Positions 1-14,757 of a stretch of DNA of 64,000 nucleotides are shown here, in pieces. The notes under the pieces are model-generated. The model was not told where the DNA came from, did no database searches, and was given only the letters and a program-made list of their open reading frames with translations. Source of the stretch: Hyaloperonospora brassicae (Eukaryota; Oomycota; Peronosporomycetes; Peronosporales; Peronosporaceae); contig CANTFL010001332.1 of assembly GCA_947650285.1 (NCBI GenBank), positions 868,001 through 932,000 on the forward strand. The letters are read 5' to 3'. Position 1 is the stretch's first letter; each line of letters opens with the position of its first letter. The position numbers and the translations under genes are program-made.

Positions 1-3000
1 AAATATGTTTATGATCACCAATTTAATATGATCATTGCAACCGAATTATATTCTTTCACTTTCTCAATAGAGCAACTTCATCTATGAAATATAAGAATAG
101 CCAATTTTCTTTTACCAGTGCATAAAACATTGCAACTAGACCTTGTGCCGCTGCGTATCGGGGCCAGTGCTATAGTCAAACATAAATAACCAGCGGATTT
201 TAAGCCACGATCGACACCTCGTGCAGAGGAGCTACTTGGATACATCAAAAAAGAACATAAAGATTCAAGTTGTGATCGAATACAAGGAAGCCTTGCTGAT
301 ACGAAGAGATGACGCGCTTCCATATTTAGATATTGGACCAAAGCTATCTTAATTGATCACCTCGTTTGACGTATATTTCATGATCTGCAATATAACGATG
401 ATGGCGTGGGAGTCTGACGTCAACATGCCTGAAAAAACCAGACGACTTGGTAGCATAAGTGCGGATTAGTTACCGCTTAATATATTTTGAATTTCTATTA
501 GTCCAGGGCACATATAAAGACATTTAGACACCACAAATATTTACAATAGAGTGGACGTATATATTTTGCTCGATTACTGGCAATTATTGTACGTGCTGAT
601 CTTGCGTTCCATGACACTCGCAACACCTTTGACCTTGAGGCCTGAATGCCACCCGATGCTCAGATAAATTATATAACTTACTATAATTGGAGTTATTTTG
701 CGCTGGGAGTTGATTTATTTTGCAGAATATCCTAAAAGAGAGGCCGTTGCTAGTTGTACCCATACTTCATGCGTATTACTAGTACTTATGATGGCGATTT
801 TATTATATATTAATTTAGTTTCGTGATCGGCACATGGAACATTATCGATTATTATAAGTATAGGTGGACGACCAAAAATAACGAAGATCTCATTCAGCGT
901 ATGCAACACTCGTTTTAATCTACACTATCGTCTTGTGCACCTGTTTAAAAATTTTGGAGGCTTTCTTAGTTAACAAATAAAAGTGTGAGCGACTTGAGTA
1001 CTGTTCTTTGCTGAACTCGCAGTATTTGATAAGTTCATTTATGACAAAAATTACACATAAATATCCGATAAACACAAGTGTCTTCGGTTTCGTTCGCAAC
1101 GATCGCACTTCGAATCAGGCCTAATGACGATAACACAGATCGGAACGCGTAGACCATACGAATTCAATATTTCTATCGCGACGACCATACAGTAAAATTT
1201 TCGTTTTGATACATTTTGCGTTCTTCGTGCATACAACACTCGCAGATAGCTTCAAACGAAATGGTCTTGTTTTAAATACATGGACGTGTGTAAAGAATTT
1301 ATGCGTATATTGTCTACAAATTTTAAACGTAGCTGATATGAAATAGACACATTTCTGGTATTCTAAGTACGGACATTGACACCAGAGCACAAAACGCGAA
1401 TCGATGCGAGGTATAACTTATGATGTTCTCTTCGATATCATTTCACATTAACATACACTTTGTATACATTAAATATGAATAGAAGTATTTGCAATTGAAA
1501 CCTGATGTACTAAATTTCTCGCAAAGATTACATCACTAAAAATTGCATATAAATAAATGGGAATGTATTAATTACTTACCAAAATATGAAACAAATACAG
1601 AAATTATACCATAGAACGCAATTAAAAAAAGGTTGTTTACCATACGCAAAATCATACACCCTTATAAGATTGAAAACACTGTCTATCTCGGTAATATAGA
1701 TCTACTGCCACGTGGCAAACTGTTGACGTACCACTTCTTCTTCCGTTTGCTGGCAACACATCAGCACTTGAGATTTTGCGCCTGTCATGCGGAAAGCGAC
1801 GACGAGAAGCAGCAAACTAGCAGCTTTTATTAAAAAAAGGAGTTACAGAAACAAAAGCGACACCATTTAAGCTGTATTTGAGTACAATCGACATTGGAAC
1901 CGGCCGTATAGTGTTGTTTTAAGTAATGAGTGACGTTACAAAGCCGTGTGTGCCCACAAGATGACTTTTTGTTCGTGGTGTCGCTATTCTTTTCACAAAC
2001 ATTATTCCCTCCAATCTATTTAGTTTTGCACTCCTGTCAACTTTCGGAAACATCCAAAGCGCCTCGTCGATATGCGAATGCAAAACAAATTACTATAAAT
2101 CATGTAGCCTTAGATATGGAATGACTTTTGGCATGAAAGTGACACCAAGGATAATCTAAATGAAGCTGAACAATAAAAGGATATGCCCCTCCTATGGATT
2201 TGTTAAGGCTCGATTTGTTCGGCAATTATATTAAGCAATACTACCTCATTTTACCCTGCATGGTTGAACTGAAAAATCGAGGTCACGAAACGAATCTCAT
2301 AAAATGTATACGATGCGAATGTGCAATCAACGTGTCATTTCTCAAGAAGGGCTGCAAGCTACAACCATTACAGCGAGCATGATATTGCCGTGGATGGCAC
2401 CTTCCTATAGGTAATTGCTATGAGCCACACAGCTAGCATAGGTTGTCGTGGACGGCACCTTCCAGGAAGCTTCCATCGATGGTTCTTCCTGTTGAATTGC
2501 TTTCTCATTCTAATAAGGAGATATAATTATTTGGATCGGTTTTGTCTTAATGAAATATTATGATTAATGGACTAAATTTCAAAATTCCCTAATCTTACAC
2601 CTTCAACCAACTCCAGCATTCGCAATTTCGAATAGGTACAATGGACGAGTGCATGCGCTGCAGACAACTGAACCATACGTTTATTACTTTGTTACGTCTT
2701 ATTCTAATGAAGAAGTTTTTTCAAGAAGTACAATCCGAAGAAATTTAAATTTGGCGTCGATATAAGCTCGCTCCAGACAACGGTTGAGAAGGCGGAAGCG
2801 GATATCACAAGTTATAATTCTAGGGCGTTGGCATAACTTTAAGATGTTGGACCTTTAAAATGGCCAGCACACACTCTCACAAGCCATGTCCAAGATAACA
2901 CCTTGGCATCGAATACCGTGGAAGCTGTAAACAGCGCATTCAGGAGTATTATAATTTTTGTAATCATCGACTGCCGCATGAGGATAAAGGGTTGTGTGGC

Positions 3001-5500
3001 GGGTAAATGGTCTATAATTCAAGTTAAATTAGAGGTGTGGAGTACTTATTTCATATGCATCTCGCAAGGTGGAAATACTGGCCGCTGCGGATTGGGGCTT
3101 AATTGGTGTGAGCTCTAATTCATGTTTCATTGTTGCAGTCCGGTCTTAAAGGCGGTTTATCCGTTGACGGTAGCAATTCAATTTTGTGACTTGGTTGATC
3201 TATGATCGTGTGTATACTTCAAGGATGTTGGCTCTCCTTGTCGGCATGATCTAATTTTGCTCTAGCTACGGCACACTAAATATTTTCCGATATGATGGCG
3301 AATTTCATGACTTCTGTTATGAAAGACGTTTGAGTCAGCCTATTTTATAAGATCGGACGGCAAGATATTGACTCACCTGATGAAAGATTCTCTTACAAGA
3401 TGTGTGTGCACAGCTACGTCCAATCCAATAATCAGAGGGCGCATAAAGAAGAAGCGATCCCATTTGATCTAGCAACTGAAGAAATGGATAAGCGCAAACT
3501 AGAAAGTACAAAATGTGCAAACATTTTGATCACAAGCTAAGAACCTGTTTAAGCGTAGCCGCCTGATTATATTCAATGTCATCGACATTAGATTTTGCAT
3601 ACTGATCAGTGGTAGTTATTTGAAATTAATGTTATCCTCAAAAGAATACGCAGAAATGTATGGTGTATATGATTGACGCACGATAGGTGGTTATCGTGAC
3701 TACCGTAACTTCATGCCTACACTATATATTAAAATTCGTCTAAACCTTTAAGTATGATAAGAAGACGGTGTATAATTTTGCCTTCAAAAAGGTTTGCTGT
3801 ATTTTTTCTATTTTTTGATCCTATGGTTATTAAAATTTTATTGTTGATATCTTGGTATATATTTTACATGGCCCTTAAAGATAAATAACACAACCAAAAC
3901 AAATTTGATTGTAATATGATTAGTAACAAAAATCATCTTGAAACTTAAAAATTTTACCATAAAGGGTGATTTTATATTCAAGGGAACCCTGTAATATAGA
4001 TTAAAAAAGGTACAGGCCAGGGCTAGTGCAAATTTTACATACGCAACTGTCGCCGTACATATACACGGTAGAGCTTATAGCGAATTGTATCGGAAGCTTT
4101 TGTGTACTTACTGACAATAGTTGATATCGCCCACAGGAATTCCTTTACATGATTTTTGTGCGCCCAACAGTTTTCAAAAGGAACAAAATTTGAAATATAG
4201 CGTTTCACTTAAGTATGTGTGCGCGTCTCACACCGCTGTACCTTTAAGTACATAATGGTTCAAATGAAGATCACGGACCCATCTTAAACGACATTAACTA
4301 TCCATAATCGGTCAAGTCACGCGTGAAGGCTTTTTCTATATTAGAGATCCCAAGTGAGACGAAGTCGAACGAATGGGTTATATGATTGGTATTTCAGTCG
4401 CCTGTGTCAAGTGTATCTATCTCCTTGAATGGCAATGAGTGTCATACCAATATCTCTTCCGTCCATCCAACAATAAATTCTTACGAAGCTTGTATAGTAG
4501 GATTCTAACTTAATTATCATTTTTAATCAACGCAGCTATTACGCTAGTAAATCCATATTTGAGGTCTTAAGGAATAGGAAAAGTAACGAGACTCGTTTGT
4601 CGATTCCTCCCATAAGCGTTGATTCAACAGATTAGTGACATCTCCAGGTTCCTGTCAGTAGAAGGATGCTACTCATTTAGTATAAATCGGGTTGGCGCAA
4701 ACGTTTCGCATCTGAAGAGATGCGATGAAGGTAATTAAGACTAGCCGTCCAAATTTGGAATGGGGTTCATAGGCTTAATTCGTATATTATGGTTCGTGCA
4801 AAATCGTCAATGCACTTTTCGAAATTTATCTAAAGCATTGGTACACCGATTTTATGGGTGGAAAATGATCGTGGACTCGTATCAGGGTAAAATTTATCTA
4901 ATTGTGTCTGATCAGCGCATTCGCTACCTTGAGGTTTACATCACATATAACTCGGTCATGATCGCACGTTTAATTGTGTCAACATCGGAGTTTCAAATAA
5001 TTCCGCTAATACTCATCTTTTTCGCGCGGATATGCTCGAGCAATATATATCGGTAGCGGTATATATAGACTTCAACCAATTATAGACTTGCGTCAACTCG
5101 GGTACCTGACTTCCTTTAAGACGGTAAAATATTTCAGGTCTATTTATGATCTACCTATTGTAGGTGAATGACAAATGCATTCGATTTTTATCTCCAAACG
5201 ATTGAAGAAAGAAATAATAAATGTCAAAACACATGATAACTCACGCTTTTGGGTAATGTGCATCGAATGTAGTATTACGTATAACAGTACGTAATGGCAT
5301 TGAGTCGATCAAAAAAGTTCTGAGAAATAGGTTCGGCGCTTTTGCTAAATTGCACAGCGGCGCGGATCGTCACAAACCATTGTTAGTAAATAGGAGCAAA
5401 GCTCTTTGATAATTAGCAGCATAAGTGTGTACTTTTAGGCATAGGTACGAAAGATACTTTCAACACGCAGTCTCTGTGTATTGTCGCACATGGTGATGAG
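1..5500. other. AT-rich intergenic DNA, no recognisable gene
   Basis: Only short open frames (under 100 codons) with no recognisable domain, no signal peptide of note and no codon bias. The composition is strongly AT-rich, unlike the gene block at 37-58 kb. The left part of the gypsy relic described next may reach into the last kilobase, but I could not anchor it before about 5,520. Confidence 0.6.
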
Positions 5501-5519
5501 TCATATCTTTTCACTAAAC

Positions 5520-8500
5520 TGACCGAGGTATCGAGGACATGCCACTCGAATCTTTAGTTGACTGTCAGTGTCGAAATGAATTGCGATATTACTCACCGAA
5601 TAATTATTTAAGTAATTTTGTTGAGCTCTAGGTCATTTACTATGGATCAAGGTGCGTCTTGCGATGGTCCCGTACAATAAAGTTTATAAAACTGAACCGG
5701 GACCAAAGAAAGCATATTAAGTTGAACATCACGGTGATTTTAGCTTCTTCTTGTATCTGTATGATGATTCGAAAGTTGCAATCGATATCACATGATCAAG
5801 GGGTACTAGCTGGAGATTGAATAAAGAAAGCGTTAAACCTTAAAAATTACTACTACTTGTTTGCGAGGTGGTCATTTTGATGAACCTCTCAAAGCGTGTA
5901 AAAGATTTTTTATACTTTACAAGCGCGTGTGATGTCATCACGTATTTATCGGTTGCTACCGAAAAAGGGCTTAGTGTAGTTGATTACTACAATGTGTAAA
6001 GAGTTGTCGACGGATGTTGGTATAGTTAATTACTACATTGTGTAAAGAGCTGTCGACGGCTCTTAGATCATATATAAGCAGCGCGAACGTTCCACACCTC
6101 AAATAATGATGATCGAAACAGGACATGGATGCTTGTTTGGGTGCAACATACAAATAAGAGGATACTTATTGCCCCTAAAAGACAATAAGGGACTGACAAT
6201 TCGATGGAAGAGTCGACCGTAGAGGAACTGGCGATAGTTGAGCCACCATATCTAACGATATGTTGATACAATTGTCCTTTGGGTCTACTTTGATGAATTC
6301 CTAGGGAAAAAACGAGACACTGATTGTCCTAATAACTGATCAATCTAGGGCTGGCTCTTAAACAATTGATCTACTTGCTCCTCAAAAGTTTATATATAAG
6401 ATATACTGATTGCAGACTCTTGAATCTATTCTATTTTTCAAAGTGATATGCGCAACGTCAAAGTCGATTAGATCTGCGTACTCGTCTTGGTAGACAAGTA
6501 CGATGTCAATGACAGGTTGACAGCATAATTTGCTAAGCACGACAGGTTTACAGCAGCATTGATGAACGAAAGATATTTTGAACAGAAGAATAAGACCAAA
6601 CGATAAACTTTATTTGTTTGTATAGTAACTATACTTAGTAACCATCTATCAGTATTAGATCGAAAATGAGGATGTATGTCTCGATTTGTGCCGCGCGATA
6701 TAGTCAATACAAATTTAGCGTAATAAAAAATCGAAGTAACCCGATTTATGTTCCTGTGTAATGAAAAAGGAAAAAATTCTCGGTAAAAAGACATTAAGAT
6801 CGACCCTGTTATTGCCGACTGTTTCGCCATAGGCCACGTCAGAGCGTTACGTTTCCTCTTTTCTTTTCGACCTTCTGTGTGCAAAAATACAAGTGCAGAT
6901 GGCGAATATTGTTACGTATTTAAATGGTATAAGCTGCAAACACCGGTCATGACTTTGACACAGCAGACAAAACGTAATCAAAGATGGTATAAAAATATCA
7001 CCTTTTCGTTAATGGATCTGGTGAATGGGTTCTCGCAGACCCTTATCTGTAAACGAAAATCCTGTTCACAGCAGTGAACGCACCCATTCGTATCCCTCTC
7101 GGAGAATATTTAGAGATATTCTGTATAAGTGGATGGTGAAAGGCTACGCAAATTCTCAGTTTCATTCGATCAATATGCTACAAATCTGTCAAGGTCGTTG
7201 CAAGATCTTGAATTGAGCTACTTCGCTATTTGTTCGTCCGTGTCTGCGATATACCGGAACCAAAGATGAAGAACATACACGGCATCACGACATATAGCTT
7301 ATTAGAGTTGTGCGTGAATATATGCTGTAAGCCAACCTAAAGAAGTGTATATATTCGCAGCTAGCAAAATAGTGTTTCTTGCGTACATTCCCAGCAAAAA
7401 GTCTTATGCCATTACCCCAAAAAAAACAAGAGATCTGTAGACGATTGCATTCGACAATTACGGACTTCGCAAGTCTTTTTGCTTAGCTACGTGCTTGCAC
7501 AAGTACTCGCAGCTACGCCAAAATATCCATATATGTTCTCGTTGCTAAAAACAAGATGTGAATTAGAATGATCAGTGTCAGTACTACTCCTGAGGCGTTT
7601 AAAAGCTTCATATAATCGCACATAAAGCATAACTTATAGACAGACCATTGAAGATGGTTCGTAAAGTCGGAAATTTGAAATAAGATGTGCCATATTCATA
7701 GATACACAGACGGCGCAAAGCGCATCGTGTTTTTGCAGTCGCTGAAGCTTTAACCATCTAATAATTAGTTACATATTGAGTAAAAACAATTTTTTGTCAT
7801 GCAGTGTGCACTGCCAAAATAATGCGACTGTCACCTAGTAGATGGACTACTCATCGTTTTAATATAGGATATGCGTCATTACGTACAGCCATCTATAGCC
7901 CTCGCCTCCGGCTTTAAAGCGTACGGCAAACATCGTTCTTCGCGTAGCATGACTTCATCTCGGAGCACAGTTCAGGATGACTGAATATGTTGGCTGATAC
8001 TTTTTCTTGCCGGACTGTTTTGGAGTCGGCGGCGCGGTCCGATAGTGACGATAAGTCCATTAAAGATACGCTGATTATGTAAGTGCCTCCATCAAAATTG
8101 CTCGTAGAGGTAGGATAGTCGTTTGCACAAAATAAGGGGTTTGTGATTCTGATAAATCACCTTTCGTTTAAATCCTGTCAAGCTTTCAACGCTTTCCAGC
8201 AGCATATCAAACGTCATAAATACAATAAACAACTCAAACAACATGAGATGGGCTGCCGCTTTGTATAGCAGTCGTCGGGGATACACCACTAGTCTTCGCT
8301 ATAACTCATAATAATCTGCGCATGTGGGCCATTCAGGATTGTCATATTGATAAAACGAGTTGGCTTCGTAGCCGTGAAAATACTTGCATCACGATCGGCA
8401 GAGACTTACTGGACACGCCAGTATCAGTTCGTGCGCAACAACCGCCGCTACTGCGAGTTTGTAGAAGGGAAAGATTATATCTTTCATCCACATCTCCATG

Positions 8501-9300
8501 CTATCGCTAAAGGTTCTGCCTGCGTTAAATGAGCCCGATTTATTCTAAATTTGTCAATTACTTTCCTAAATGCGCTCTCATGAGTGCTGGTAAACTTGTA
8601 ATTTTTGATCGGTTCAGCAAGATGTTTTATATTGTTAATATAATAGAGACTATCAAGCCGAGATCTGTGCTCGCGTCTGTGTCAACACGTTGTTAAGCTT
8701 CCGACCATCTCGCCTTGTAATTGTCTCCGATCGAAACCCTCGGTTTACGGTATAGTATTAACGGCACAAATCATTTTTTATCAGAATATTCAGAAACAGA
8801 TAATTAGATTGGACGTGCCAATCGTGTTCTCAAAAACTTCGTTCGAAAACTCGTCCACCTGTTCACGAGTTGATGTAAGGTTTTGCCGATGGCTTATTTG
8901 CCCTTAAGAACTCGGTACATGCATCGTCCACACATATACGTTCTTATTGTATGAGCTACGTGGTCAACGAAGACCCAATTTGATCTACTATGACAATCAA
9001 ATGGTAAAAGTAAATTTATCTTATAAACATTAATAAAGATCTCAGCTATCGCGCGCCGACGTCGACGTGAAACATACCGATACCAATAGGATATGAGTAG
9101 ACGACGATAAACTTAACTAAAGGGAATAAGTTAGTGATTGTTCTGACGGCGATGACGATGCTGGTTTATTTATCAACGTCAACGCCTACACCAGCGAGAT
9201 TGATGATGCCATTGGTGACAAAGAGAATTGTCTTTCCGCATCGCATATTTCGTTTAATGTCATAAACAAATTGATGTATCTGGATGATGCAGCATCTGCA
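5520..9300 (+). pseudogene. Ancient Ty3/gypsy relic, colinear with the young element
   Basis: A heavily mutated copy of the same element family as the one at 23.5-31.5 kb, in the same orientation. Anchors seen by direct comparison: about 5,550 matches the protease region near 25,280; 5,977 matches 25,711; 6,195 matches 25,890; 6,475 matches 26,217; 6,870 matches 26,630 (start of reverse transcriptase); 7,005-7,100 matches 26,760-26,860; 7,325-7,530 matches 27,070-27,280; 8,395-8,530 matches 28,160-28,300 (integrase zinc-binding part, sharing the residues WTRQYQFVR); 8,605-8,765 matches 28,360-28,510; 9,130-9,200 matches 28,930-28,990. The order and spacing are preserved (about 3.2 kb in both). 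No open frame survives, so it is non-functional. I could not find its LTRs. Confidence 0.85.
5977..6059 (+). repeat. 46-bp tandem duplication inside the gypsy relic
   Basis: Two copies of a 37-base block (5,977-6,013 and 6,023-6,059) differ at three positions and lie 46 bp apart. The block covers the hairpin that in the young element sits at 25,703-25,729. The young element has one copy, so the duplication is private to the relic lineage. Confidence 0.75.
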
Positions 9301-12300
9301 CACAATTCGTGCACCGATTCTTGGCATATTTAAGGGAAAACCTTATGGGTTGTTATGTATTAGAAAGAATTGTCATTGAATTATGCAGAACTAAATGCAA
9401 TCCCTTGTATCGAGTGATAGAACGGTATTAATTAAGTCACTAATGCGCTTTAAATAGTTCACAAGAGTCACTGATGTTGTTGAAAGAGGTTGACGTACTT
9501 AGGTGAGATTTGTGGTATGTAATTGACACCACATCGGGTCAATCAGGATATTATCTGTGTTGATAATATTTACCAATGTTCATCTCGCTGAGCAAATATA
9601 ATAGGTATTACACCTTCAAAGAGAATATCATCCCTGCTACAATCAGTTGTAAATATCAATCATTGTATTATTTTCTATCTATCACCAGCTGCGAAGCGCG
9701 CGTACGAGATGTCTAGCGAGTAGCTACATTTATGTTGAAGGATTATTATACTTTTAAGTAGAATCAATCTGAAGGTATAAGCAGCCACAAAATTTGATCA
9801 GAATAATGTAAACTTTCCCTATTTCCAACCTCCCAATTGATTAGTGAGCTCACCTGCCTCTGCGACTACATTGTACGTGATGCATTAAAAAATATTTTAT
9901 ATGCTGGGGATGGCAAACATTGCGTATATGGATCAGTACACACGTTGTGTGGCCTAGTATAGTCCAATACTGTAGTCGTATGCGCGGAGAAGTCGAAAAC
10001 GCTCTTACTACTAATGGCAATCATATTTAACCTTATGTATGACGCCTCACTTAATTTCAAATGCTGATACAAGGCCAGGGTCGAATCTAAGGATTGAGCC
10101 ACACCTCGAAATTAGCTTATAAAAGCGGGCTCGGTACAAATTTTGATTTGATCAATCCGGTCTTACTGATGTATATAATGGGGTAACGTACCTCTGCATT
10201 TACTTATAGAATTCAACGGTAGTGCTATCGAAAATGCTTAATGGATGAAGGAAGATGAGAAGGATACGAGCGAGTGTCGCGCTACGGACGATCAAACTCC
10301 CGTGATAGAATTAGCAGCGTCAGCGGTAACCTGATAAATTATTTTTTCGTTAGGAATGGACAAAAGTAGAGACCGACTACCAGTAGTAGTACCGGTAATA
10401 ATTTTAGGTGGTAGAAAGGAGTGATGAGAAAAATTGTTATATCTCCTCCCCACCACCACTAGCTTTGGTTCCAATTAAGAATTATCATTTTACCATAGCG
10501 AAGACCGCAGCAGCCACCACTACCACCCTTTACAACGATCGACGGGTGAAGAGGCATCGAGCTACCATAATATCAAATAGCAGTAAGATGACCATAGTAG
10601 AAATTAGTAGAGTATGAAAGCATGGTTGTTAGAACGATGAAGATCTCAACTCATCATGAAGGCTATGCTTTTTCTACAGCGGCAGTAAATTAGGCCTTTT
10701 TGTTCAACAACGGGCTTGTAAACATTCTGTAATTTTTTAAGGCTGTAGAATAGCATTTTAATAGTTACCTGTTTAGCCAGAATAATTGTCATCCTATTGC
10801 TACTTAATCATTGAGAAATCTGGCTTAAATGTAGAATTGCATATAAAGACCCTTTTTATTCCAAGGTATTAAGCGAGTGGTATAAATTTGGGAAGAGATC
10901 ATAGGTAGCTTAGCTTTGTTTAAACGAGAAAAAATACCACATAGTTATGTTGCTGTACCTACATATCCCCTTCGTTCAATGTTTTTCTATTTTCACTACA
11001 TCTCATTAGCCCGCGTTTAATCTCTCCCTCGAAAGCTTCTGCGACTGTAGATTTTTCTAAATTCTGCAGTCGAGTCTTCCAGTAAAGCTCCAAGGCTTAA
11101 GCTCTGGAATATGAGCCATCCTATTTGCAAGAAACATGTGAACTTGGAAGTGCGAAAACCCTAAAGTCCTACTAAAGAACGGATGGAAAGCGCGTAATAA
11201 CTTCTCTTTTAGTCACAATAGAACGTATCTGGGTATCACCAAATACCATCTTTATGACTATATAAGCTATTTTTTGCCTGTAATATGCGGCCCCATCCTC
11301 ATCTTGAAACTCAAGATCCTTTATAGCATCGGCTATAAAATTTTCTTGGTCTTTAGCAATGTTTCTTATCGAAGGTAGCGCGCATCGTAATCGCCATAGA
11401 CTACATAGTAGTCCTCTCTAATCCATCTCATGACTGATCTAGTCTCCCCAGACTCATCATCCGAGACTTCAATCGTATCCTCAAGCTTTTCCTTCTGCAT
11501 GGGGGAAGCCGCGAGATCTTGCAGCTCTTCTGCTATATCACCTACATACGTTTTCATTCCTTGCAGCTTGTCGAAGGTGATATCGACTCTTCTCATAAAA
11601 AAGTTGTAACAATGAGTGACAATCTACCAGATCAGTGACGGATTGCAATCTGACTTCTTTGTTGGTTTGAGGGTTAAAAGAATAGAATAGTAATGCTTGC
11701 AGAACCGCTTTGCTGTCAGACCCATACATAGAAATCGAGTAGATTTCAGGTTATAACAAGTCTTCAGTATCGTGTGTATCAAAAATTGCTGCCGGGACAA
11801 GATTAGTGCATTCAAATATAACAGAAATTGATCGTCAACCAAGAATCTAATGAGCTGTTGCATTTACAAGTCACGGTAATGAACGCCACACCAAATGCAA
11901 ACGAAGCCAGCTACAACGTGTATCTCAAGCCTGCTTGCGAGAACGCGGATGCAACACTCATATTAAAATCGGCGTCAGTGTTCACTCCGGTATTTTGCGA
12001 GGACCAAGTAGGGCGAACAGAATTCTGCACGTTCGCAAGAAAAACTATACATCCCTGGCCTAGTGTGCCTTTCAATTAGTTGCAGAGCGGCCAAATGAGA
12101 GCTGTAGGAGCTCTTTGATCATTAAAAGTTTATCCTGACTTCCATGTAGAAAGTGAAATTATTTGTGCAGACGAATTTAAGGCTATCGAAAAAGCTTACA
12201 CATTATATAAAATGTCACATAGCATTGTAAGAATTTCTGTCAAAGTAAGTCGTACCACCTTTTAAATCTATAATCAGATTGGAAAGGCGACGCTAGGAAG

Positions 12301-14757
12301 ACCATTTAATTCTCCATAGAGCCTTATTATGCTGGCTGTTCGCCAACTGGAGATTCCCACACTCAAAGGCCTAACGATAAGCTCCTTATGAGGATATAGA
12401 TTAAATATTGTTTGGTAAAATTCCACATAAGTTCTCTGCGCTGCAACCTTAATTCAAGACATAGTCTGCACCTTAGACGATGATGGTGGTCGTACATCAA
12501 CCTGAGCGGCCTCAATTCATTGTCTTGATCGCGCAGCTTCACTCTCGTGACCATCATCGCGCCTTTAGAGGATAGGGCAGAGCTTTCGTCTTCATCTTCG
12601 GACCCTTAGTATTTCTCTTTATCGATCTTAAACTTCGTAAGGATAATATTGTCCTTTTCGCCGTTTAAATTGGATGGCAGAGTTTTTTTATCTCTATATT
12701 ATAAAATGGATCGGCAGAGTGTGCACAAAGCGGGTCTTTATTGCAGCAAAATAGACTTTCCTATGCTCGTTTTATAGTGCCTAAATTTACCACCGGCTAT
12801 CATGCTGAGTCGTTAGGTTTGTTTGATATTGTTTGTTAGAAAAGGCATACGGACGAACTTGTTTGTTAATCTCTTGGCGCACTTTCTGGTATCGCCATAT
12901 TCCGTCTGGCCAGCTGTTTGATTCCGCTTAAAATTACATCCTTCCCTACTGAATAAGAGTCAGAATCGCCACTAACAGATAGTACTATCTCAGTTACTGG
13001 ATACCGCTCGCTTATGGTTTGGCCGTAGAGCAAATCATTTCTCTTTATCTTCTAATATATTTGTCTATTTTTTTGTTCGATATAAGATTACTCCCCTCAG
13101 CAGATGTCTTCTTTCTTCTCTTCTAGTTGTTCTTTCTGTTGCTTTTTATCATTATCATCTCCTCTCCTTACGAAGCGCTTCATCGTAGCGGGGTAATACG
13201 GCGGTGGTGGTGCCGTGGTGGTGGTAAGCGATGACGAAGAGGATCTGGAAATGATTAATAAATAGTAGTAAAAAGAGGCAGAGATAAAAAGAGAAGCACA
13301 CCGCCGATATAAACACAAACGAGAAAGACGAGCGCTAATGTATCAGGTGCAGCGCGTGAGGAACGAAAGAAAGTGGGATGGAAGATATAGATGGAATTTG
13401 GGAATTTGAAAGGGAGCTCTTAATGACCTATTATCAAAATATGGTCTATATTCATGTAAATCTCTATATTTGAGCTCGGGCAAAATTTGAGCATTGCCTC
13501 GATTAATATAAGCTTACACAAATTTGACCCGGTCTGCTGACAAAGCATGCAGCTCTGGTGCGCAATTTGTGAGCTCTCGTTTCGGCTAAGACATTTTCGG
13601 CGTCTTTTCGATATACTACAGAGCCTGAAAAATATAAACTGAGCTAAATTTGATATGTTAGTCAGCGCTCATGCCCCCTTCCACACTACTTTTTACTTTA
13701 AACGGGGTAAAACGTTCGTTGCAACACTGGTATTATGCGGTTTGCTAAATCTTTTTTGTTGAAACAATTGATAAGAATTACATCAGTATTACGCAATGCT
13801 GACAATAGCGCCATAAGTCAATAGTAAGTTGCAATGTATCTTAATACTGGATAAATTGTGTCCTTGTTTCTGTGTCTTTTTCTAGTACAAGATAGCACGA
13901 TCTTGCCGTGAGAAGCGTCTCACCTCTCGCTTTGCTTTTTTCGACACGTTTCTAACGAAGTGCTAACAGCGCAAATACCTTGTGTGCAATGAGTGATACA
14001 CGTAGCGATCTGGTCCATTCTTGTTCTTCATGTTAGATACATATAGTCCTGCTCTAGCTTTAAATGCTGTGCTAATCGACTATGACGAGGGAGACCGCAG
14101 TGGAGATTTGAAGCATTAAAGCATTCAAGCCTTACGGTAGACCGATGATAGCAAGGTAGTGCACATGATTACATCGCAGAAATTCAATGCAACGTTGACA
14201 GCTCTGCGTCTAATGGTTGTCTACAGTATTCATGCGTAGCACCACTGTAGCGGATCTACCTAATCTCTTAAGTCAAAGTAAGACATGAAGACTTGAGGAT
14301 TCACTGATATCTAGGAGAGCGAGTAAACACATTGAATTCTAATTATATCCACAAATTTGAGCTAACGACTTATGGTCTAAACTCTCTTTGATCCTTAGAA
14401 ATTTAAACTAACTAATGTTTCAAAGATTTTAAAAGTGTTTCGACCCAGGGAGTCACACAAGCTCGTATAGCTCTTATTCCTTGTTCAAGGGACTAGTGCT
14501 TTCGATAATTACACGGTACTTATCGCCCAAGATCAAATGTCTTGTAAGGTATCTTGCTCTTAGCAATCGGATCCTAAGCCTTAAGAAGACAGAGAGCGCT
14601 AGATAGTCAAAACCGAAATTAATTTTAATTTCGTTTTGTATGCAAACACCCTATCCTAAATATTCCTAATCTAGATCCTATAGTCCTAAACTAGCACTAT
14701 TAGAGGATTTCCAGCCCCGTGACTGACATATAGTAGCTCCCTTATACAAGTAAGGTC
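9301..14757. other. AT-rich intergenic DNA with unassigned short frames
   Basis: No recognisable gene. Minus-strand frames at 11,366-11,596 and 11,624-11,863 read like remnants of coding sequence (acidic, with EVSDDESGE), but I recognise no family and they overlap in different frames. 10,450-10,530 and 13,100-13,320 are simple trinucleotide-rich stretches. Confidence 0.5.
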
